64,000 nucleotides of DNA from positions 248,001-312,000 of the forward strand of contig JADJNX010000002.1 in the NCBI GenBank assembly GCA_016714125.1, given 5' to 3'. The position numbers were made by a program, and so were the translations under genes. This document shows positions 57,843-64,000 of the stretch, piece by piece (the stretch's first letter is position 1; each line of letters begins with the position of its first letter). Under the pieces are notes generated by a model. The model searched no databases, was not told where the DNA came from, and saw only the letters and a program-made list of their open reading frames with translations. Source of the stretch: Ignavibacteriales bacterium. GTDB lineage: Bacteria > Bacteroidota > Ignavibacteria > Ignavibacteriales > Ignavibacteriaceae.

Positions 57843-60670
57843 ATGACACTTAAACATTTTCAAATAATAATATTATTCCTCTTTTTGGTTTAGGGTCAAG
57901 TTTTGGCCAGAATTTTAATTTAAAGGGAGCGATAATTGATTCGACCGATGGTTCAGGTCTTCCCGGCGCAAGTATTTCCCTTGATCCGGTAAGAGAGGAT
58001 CTAAAAACGCTCAACATGCTCTCAGGTATGAATGGCGGGTTTGAGTTTAAACTGTCGGCTCCCGGAAGATATCTACTCACCATTAGTTTCCTTGGCTATC
58101 TGGACTTTGTTGATAGTGTAAGAGTGACCGGGAAACAACCTTCTGTAGATCTCGGCAAAATCAAATTAAAAAGATCATCAGTACAAAAAGATGAAGTTGA
58201 AATTACCGGAACTGCAATTCCAACCTCACAAAGTGAAGAAACATTAAGTTTTGCTGCAAAAGGATATAAAACAAATCCTGATGCAACAGCCGAAGACCTT
58301 ATCACAAAACTTCCCGGAGTTCAGCAGGAGCAAGGGACACTAAAAGCTCAAGGCGAAGAAGTTAAAGAAGTATTGGTAGATGGTCAGCCATTTTTTGGAG
58401 AAGATCCAACTGTAACACTCAAAAACCTTCCTGCTGATTTGATTGAAAAGATCGAAATATTTGATAAACTTAGCGATCAGGCACGATTTACAGGTTTTGA
58501 CGATGGTCAAACTTCAAAAACCATCAATATTGTCACCAAACGCGACAGGAGAAACGGTAAGTTCGGAAAACTCTACGGCGGTTATGGTTCCACAGAAAAA
58601 TTTCAAAGTGGCGGAGTTATAAATTTTTTTGGTGAAGGAAGACGTGTGAGTCTTCTTGGATTGGCAAATAATGTGAACCAGCAGAACTTTTCCCAACAGG
58701 ATCTTCTTGGCCTCTCGCAGGGGGGTGGAAGTGGAGGTCAAAGAGGTGGATTCCAGGGAAGAGGTGGAGGTCATGGTGGTGGGCACAGTGACGGACACGG
58801 AGGTAACGTAGCTAATAATTTCCTCATCGGTGCGATGCAGGGAAATACCAAAACCTATTCATTTGGACTGAATTATCAGGAAAACTGGGCAAAAGATGCC
58901 AGTTTAACCGGAAGCTATTTTTTCAACTACATGAATAATAATAATGTTCAGGTGATCGATCGTGACTATTACTCCACTCCCGGAGGTTTACAAAAATATA
59001 CTGAATCTTCCCTTTCTAACTCAAAAAACTTTAATCACCGAATGAATTTACGGTTTGAGTATAATATTGACTCGATGAATATGATCATGGTAAGACCCCG
59101 ACTTAGTTTTCAGACAAGTGAATCAGGTAATTCATATTTTGGTGTAAGTTCTTTTGGGAACTCATTAAACAGAGTAAATTCAACAGATAATCTCTCCGGT
59201 TCTGATGGAAACGGCTACAATTTTAACAATGAAATGATTTATCGCAAAAGGTTTGTGACTCAAGGCAGAAGTATCTCACTAACTTTGAATAATGGTCTAA
59301 GTAGAAACTTCATCAATAGAAACCAGTATTCAATAAACAAGTATGTAGCCGGGAACGGTTCTTCAACCACCGACACAATTGATCAAAAGGGAGACAATTT
59401 AGCCAGGGGATATAACTACTCTGCACAAATGGTATATACTGAACCTTTAGGATCGGGACAGTTGCAATTCACCATGACCGCCGGTCTTTCAAATAACTTT
59501 AGCGACAGAGAAACCTGGAATTATAACAGTTTTAGCAGTTATTATGATCTGCTTGATTCTATCTCCTCCAACAAGTATGACAATGACTATTATACATATA
59601 GAGGCGGGATTGGATACCGGCTCCGGGCTGAAGAAATTTCGCTGAATCTAAGCGTTAACTACCAGATATCTCAATTGAACGGCAGTCAATCATTTCCAAC
59701 AAATCTTCTTACTAAGAAAAGTTTTTACAATTTTTTACCGTCACTTCGTTTTAACTATAAAATATCCGAATCTCAAAATTTTAGAATATTTTATAATACA
59801 AATGTGAATTCACCATCGATTACCCAGTTGCAGAATTATTATGATGTCACAAATCCCCTCTTCATCAAAGCGGGAAATCCTGATTTAAAACAGGAATTTT
59901 CACATAGAATGTCAGGTCAGTATATCACGACAGATAAAAGTTCAGGTGCCAATCTCTTTCTGATGCTGTTTTATCAGATTACTAATGATTTTGTTGGCAG
60001 TTCATCGTTCACTGCTGTGAATGATACAACCATTGCTGCCGGTGTTCTGCTTAAAAGAGGTTCTCAGTTTTCATATTCAAAAAACTTCGACCAAAGCAAA
60101 ATTCTCAGAACCATGTTTAGTGGCGGACTGCCCGTCCCATTCCTCAAAAGCAATATTTCTTTGAATGCCGGTTTTACATACCAGACAATCCCCTCTGAGT
60201 ATCAATCGATAACATCAGAATCAAAGATTTATGCTTTCAATCAGGGAATTACGGTTGCAAGCAATATTAGTGAGGATATCGATTTTAAGGTGACTTACAC
60301 CCCGTCTTATTACATCTCTAAAAACGAATCACTGCCCGATACCGATGATGAATACTGGGTACACTCGTTAACAGGCGGATTGTTTCTTAATGTGTTTGAT
60401 CTCTTTTTTATCAGGAGTGATTACGCACTTTATAAGACTGCCGGTATCGTAAACAACGGCGATGTAACCTACAGCCTCTGGAATGCCGGAATTGGCGTTA
60501 AATTCCTGGAAAATGACGCTGCAGAGCTGAGATTGGATGTATTTGATATTCTTGATCAGAACCAAAGTTTTTTAAGAACAGCAACTGATATCTATATCGA
60601 AAACAAAACAACCCAGGTTCTCAAACAATATTTTATGTTGACTTTCACATACAATCTGAAAGCTTTTTAG
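57843..60670 (+). CDS. TonB-dependent receptor-like outer-membrane protein
   Basis: ATG 57843 (MTLKHFQIIILFLF) begins a signal peptide that joins SFGQNFNLKGAIIDSTDGSGLPGASISLDP once a T is added near 57886-57890; the main frame then runs to 60670. Domains: a carboxypeptidase-regulatory-like fold (to about 100), a plug with ATAEDLITKLPGVQQEQG and VLVDGQPFFGEDP, the FTGFDDGQTSKTINIVTKRD stretch, and an outer-membrane barrel ending in the aromatic FMLTFTYNLKAF. A Gly/His-rich insertion (GGSGGQRGGFQGRGGGHGGG, then HSDGHGGN) lies after NFSQQDLLGLSQ. Substrate unknown. Confidence 0.88.
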
Positions 60671-60697
60671 ATTTTTCGCTAATTCGTGACTTCGTGA

Positions 60698-61942
60698 CTA
60701 TTTCAGAATAACCAATTTTTTACTGATCTTTATATCGTTTGCCCGAAGAGTGTAAATATAAACTCCGCTTGCAAGATCGCCTGATTCAACCGTTGTTTTG
60801 TGTGTTCCGACTGTTCTCTGCTCCTTGAGCAGTTGTTTTACCAATCTTCCGGTTATGTCATATAGTTCAATAGTTACATCTCCCTCTTCTGGAAGAGCAT
60901 ATTCAATGATTGTTGAACTGTTAAACGGATTTGGATAATTTTGTGAAAGAGAAAACGAGACAGGAGTCTTGTTATCATCTCCAATACCGGTAATTGTATC
61001 AGGTTTGTAATAAAGTCCATCCAATCTTCCTGCCCATATTTTACCATCGGCAAGATTTAATGAATAACTCACATAACCTGATTGCATGTCATTCCTCCAC
61101 CATGTAATACCATTGTCGTTGGAATAGTAGATATAGTATCTTGAAGCTTTGGTAAGACAGATAACAATATCATTCCCTTTGACAGAAATTTCACTGTTTT
61201 CAATCAATCCGATCCCAAAAGTAAATTTGGTCCATGTTAATCCATTATCAGTGGAAGTATAAACTGCCTGATGAGATGAAGCGACTATTTTATTGCCACT
61301 TTTTTCGAATGAATGTACACCATTAACTTCACCATTAAATCCATCGATAGGCATTTCCTGCCAGATGTTTGTGTTTTTTCTGTTTACGTAAAAATAGCCG
61401 TTTACTCCCCCACCGGCATAAAGATCACCATCAATGTTTTTGATACAATAGACTGTCCACCCTGTATTCCAGGGGATTCCATCCGAAAAAAGTGTCCAAT
61501 CCCCGGGATTATTTAATGAATTTTTGTAAACCCCTCCACCGATTGTAGAAACAAATATTTCGTTATCCCTCAATGCAATATCACTTATCTCTTTTGCTCC
61601 CAATCCGGTTAGTCCGGATGATCTCTCGTCCCACGAGCCACCCATGTTAGAAGTGAAGAATACTCCTTTGAATGAGGTGCCTATATACATTCCACCATTT
61701 ACAGGCATTATTGCAGTGATACCAAACTCAACCTCGGGGACAGTTGAGGATTTCCCCCAATTATTTCCTGCATCAAAACTGTAGAATAAAACACTGTCTC
61801 CCCCGGCAAGGAGGGTATCACCCGATGACCAGATCGAATAGATTGAACCCGGTGATACAGCCTCAACCTTAAACCATTGACCAAAAGTTGTTCCGAATAA
61901 ACAAATCATTAAAACTAAAGTTATAGCATAAAAGCGTTTCAT
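60698..61942 (-). CDS. YCF48/BNR-like propeller protein with T9SS sorting domain
   Basis: The 414-residue product has a signal peptide (ITLVLMICLFGTTFGQ). Propeller repeats include FYSFDAGNNWGKS, FFTSNMGGSWDERS, YTSTDNGLTWTKF and YYSNDNGITWWRND, Asp-box forms like those at 50834. It ends with a T9SS type A domain (QNYPNPFNSSTIIEYALP to KISKKLVILK). It is convergent with the TonB receptor. It is probably a surface-bound or released recognition protein; its ligand is unknown. Confidence 0.9.
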   Translation of the reverse strand: MKRFYAITLVLMICLFGTTFGQWFKVEAVSPGSIYSIWSSGDTLLAGGDSVLFYSFDAGNNWGKSSTVPEVEFGITAIMPVNGGMYIGTSFKGVFFTSNMGGSWDERSSGLTGLGAKEISDIALRDNEIFVSTIGGGVYKNSLNNPGDWTLFSDGIPWNTGWTVYCIKNIDGDLYAGGGVNGYFYVNRKNTNIWQEMPIDGFNGEVNGVHSFEKSGNKIVASSHQAVYTSTDNGLTWTKFTFGIGLIENSEISVKGNDIVICLTKASRYYIYYSNDNGITWWRNDMQSGYVSYSLNLADGKIWAGRLDGLYYKPDTITGIGDDNKTPVSFSLSQNYPNPFNSSTIIEYALPEEGDVTIELYDITGRLVKQLLKEQRTVGTHKTTVESGDLASGVYIYTLRANDIKISKKLVILK

Positions 61943-62053
61943 GTTAATAAACTCAAAATTTGTGAGGTCGAATTAAGCCATTATCCCAATATTTTAAAAC
62001 CGGAAAAATGTTTTTGGAAGATAATAATGATAAATGGTTATTATTTTTGAGGG

Positions 62054-63805
62054 CTATTGTTCTTTCGCCAAGGGGAGAGTAAAAAAGAAAGTGGTCCCCA
62101 TGCCTGGGTTTTGTTCGGCAGCTATGGTTCCACCATTTTGTTCAACAAAGTCATGACACAAAAGCAGTCCCAATCCGGTTCCTTTTTCGCCAAGCGTACC
62201 AATAGTCCTGAGTGATTCATCCATTCGAAAAAGTTTTTTCATATCCTCAGTCGTTATTCCAACTCCATCATCAATAACATTAACAACTGCATAATCGGAG
62301 ACCAACTCTGATTTTACAATAATCTTTCCTCCCGGTTTAGTGAATTTAACAGCATTTGTGACAAGATTTCGGAGAACCGTTTTGATCATGTTTATGTCTG
62401 CAAATACTGTCAACCCGTAAACAAGTTCAACCTCAAGTCTTATGCTCTTGAGAACTGCCTGTGGTCTGTATGTCTCGATGATGGTTTTTATTACATCATT
62501 GATGTCAAAACTACTCGGATCAAAAACCATCACCCCTGTTTGTTGTCTCGACCATTCCAGAAGATTTTCCAGCATTTGGAAAGTGTCTTTGGCAACTTGA
62601 TTAATGTCGTGTAAATACTTCTGTTTTTCATCATTGCCAAGCTCATTAAAATCCTCAATTAAAATGTCAGAAAGACCAATAATACCAAAAAACGGGTTTT
62701 TAAGATCATGCGCAATTATTGAGAGAAGTTTATCTTTTGCGGAGTTTATCTCTTTAAGTTCAGTTTGTTTTTTGAGGAGTATATCTTCTTTGATCTTTAA
62801 TTCGGTGACATCCAAAATGCTGAGAAGTTTCCCTTGTGATTCCTTTTTAGTGTTAGATATACTCAATGAAATAGCACTAAAAAACATCTCATTGTAACTA
62901 AATTCCAACTTCTCATTACGATCACTTTCACTTAATCGAACAAGTTCAGGAATAAAATGAAGTTCATCCCTTAAATTCTTTCCGATTAATTCCCTTTCCC
63001 CGAAGAATGAAATAAATGTGTTGTTCACATCAACTATTCTTTCTGAATCATCCAGTAACAAAACCCCTTCGGCAAGGTTATCAAACATAATATTTCTTGC
63101 AACAGGCAGGAGATCAAGAAATGAATATTTAAAGATGCTATATGCTATGAGGAGTCCCGTCAATGTAAATGCAATAGGAGTGGGATCAACATAATCAATT
63201 ACTTCGCCAAAAAAGACATATAATGAGTTAACAGCAATTGGTAGCAGTTGAGCTAAAAGAAGTAGCCTTACCTGTTTCCTGAATATACTATTTAAAAGTC
63301 TGTTCGCCCTCCAAAGATGGTAAACATTTAAAGCAACAATAAGATATGTTGTAACCACCACGATAAAAAAGAGAGTACCATGTCCATATTTGGCAGTCAC
63401 TCCCCCGGCACTTTGCACCAAAGTAATCTCAGGCCAAAGCAAATGATGCCAGTGGTTGGTTGCAGCTATGATGAATATTACAGCAGGAAAGAGAAAAAAG
63501 AAACGTTCTTTATGAGTATTTGATTCCTTGCCGGTCTGTATAAACCTTAAAACAAATATATAAAAAAGAACAGGGAGAAGAGGAATGGATACATAACAAA
63601 CTACTGACCAGAAAATTTTCAATTCAATCTTTGTTACTGATTGCTCAAAAGCCCCTGCAAGCGACCACAAAGATATTGCAACCATCATCAAAAAGAAATA
63701 ACTTCCACCACGGACAGTTTTCCTTCTCGACCATGTAATAACCGTGACTGCTACGGAAATTACAAATGAAAGAGTTAAGAGCGATATATAAAGATTAAAT
63801 TGCAT
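62054..63805 (-). CDS. 7TM-type sensor histidine kinase with PAS domain
   Basis: The 583-residue protein has six or seven membrane helices in residues 1-220 (LTLSFVISVAVTVITW, FFLMMVAISLWSLAGAF, CYVSIPLLPVLFYIFVLRF and further), like the histidine-kinase N-terminal 7TM region. A PAS domain follows (NLAEGVLLLDDSERIVDVNN), then a coiled segment, HisKA with LLSIIAHDLKNPFFGIIGL, and the ATPase with LRNLVTNAVKFTKPGG, DDGVGI and GTGLGLLLC. No receiver or regulator gene is adjacent within the window, so the partner is unknown. Confidence 0.92.
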   Translation of the reverse strand: MQFNLYISLLTLSFVISVAVTVITWSRRKTVRGGSYFFLMMVAISLWSLAGAFEQSVTKIELKIFWSVVCYVSIPLLPVLFYIFVLRFIQTGKESNTHKERFFFLFPAVIFIIAATNHWHHLLWPEITLVQSAGGVTAKYGHGTLFFIVVVTTYLIVALNVYHLWRANRLLNSIFRKQVRLLLLAQLLPIAVNSLYVFFGEVIDYVDPTPIAFTLTGLLIAYSIFKYSFLDLLPVARNIMFDNLAEGVLLLDDSERIVDVNNTFISFFGERELIGKNLRDELHFIPELVRLSESDRNEKLEFSYNEMFFSAISLSISNTKKESQGKLLSILDVTELKIKEDILLKKQTELKEINSAKDKLLSIIAHDLKNPFFGIIGLSDILIEDFNELGNDEKQKYLHDINQVAKDTFQMLENLLEWSRQQTGVMVFDPSSFDINDVIKTIIETYRPQAVLKSIRLEVELVYGLTVFADINMIKTVLRNLVTNAVKFTKPGGKIIVKSELVSDYAVVNVIDDGVGITTEDMKKLFRMDESLRTIGTLGEKGTGLGLLLCHDFVEQNGGTIAAEQNPGMGTTFFFTLPLAKEQ

Positions 63806-64000
63806 ATATTTTCAAAAAAGTAATAATACAATTTAAGTAAGTTTCTTTTTAATAATGTTCTAAAATTAGGCGCAAAATCAAGGTTTATTGCATATTAATC
63901 TCATATTACGAAAAGCTTTGATATATCCTTTTAAAGTGGTTTATTTGCTTAAGATCATTTTAATTTTATACAGCCTGAACATGTTTGAACTTACCCCTTG
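63806..64000. other. AT-rich window end
   Basis: No gene is supported. An ATG at 63979 on the plus strand starts a frame that leaves the window after a few codons and cannot be judged. Confidence 0.4.

Overview
The window reads as chromosomal DNA of a Bacteroidota-Chlorobi-group bacterium, most likely Ignavibacteria (Ignavibacteriota). The evidence is AT-rich DNA, many secreted proteins ending in a type IX secretion (T9SS) C-terminal domain with the NYPNPFNP-type motif, a PorW/SprE-like lipoprotein, promoters of the Bacteroidota form TTTG-N20-TAnnTTTG (clearest before metH and secA), and short word-like intergenic repeats. No rRNA, tRNA, CRISPR array, phage or insertion sequence was recognised.

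Layout. 1-2.2 kb: the tail of a T9SS protein, then a KamA-family radical SAM protein with a long N-terminal extension. 2.7-16.4 kb: two mirrored secreted-protein cassettes, FG-GAP protein plus giant glycosidase-like protein A, then prfC, then giant protein B plus FG-GAP protein. 16.7-23.3 kb: secA, a P-II gene, a PorW/SprE-like TPR lipoprotein and an AlbA_2 protein. 23.3-27.1 kb (minus): MBL hydrolase, Rieske protein, queG, rlmN and a SpoU methyltransferase in one run. 27.1-33.1 kb: an FAD oxidoreductase, a ferredoxin, an ECF sigma/anti-sigma pair facing two small membrane proteins, and trxB. 33.2-40.6 kb: hemW, recN, a YkvA-like gene hidden by indels, an S9 peptidase, a very acidic small protein and hldD. 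40.7-49.3 kb: metH and a two-gene signalling unit (hybrid histidine kinase and a PP2C response regulator). 49.4-64 kb: a SPOR protein, two YCF48/BNR-like T9SS proteins, an outer-membrane barrel, a PET-hydrolase-like T9SS esterase, an ECF sigma/anti-sigma/TonB_C operon beside a TonB-dependent receptor, and a 7TM histidine kinase.

How the genes fit together. A large share of the DNA serves export and the cell surface: SecA moves precursors over the inner membrane, the PorW-like lipoprotein is a probable T9SS component, and at least eight proteins or fragments carry sorting domains. The rest is housekeeping (translation, RNA modification, redox, methionine, LPS heptose, DNA repair) and sensing.

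Caution. At least twenty single-base frameshifts, mostly in homopolymers, break genes including essential ones (secA, metH, recN, hemW, hldD). They look like sequencing errors, not decay. Broken genes are listed by fragment and their junctions are given.
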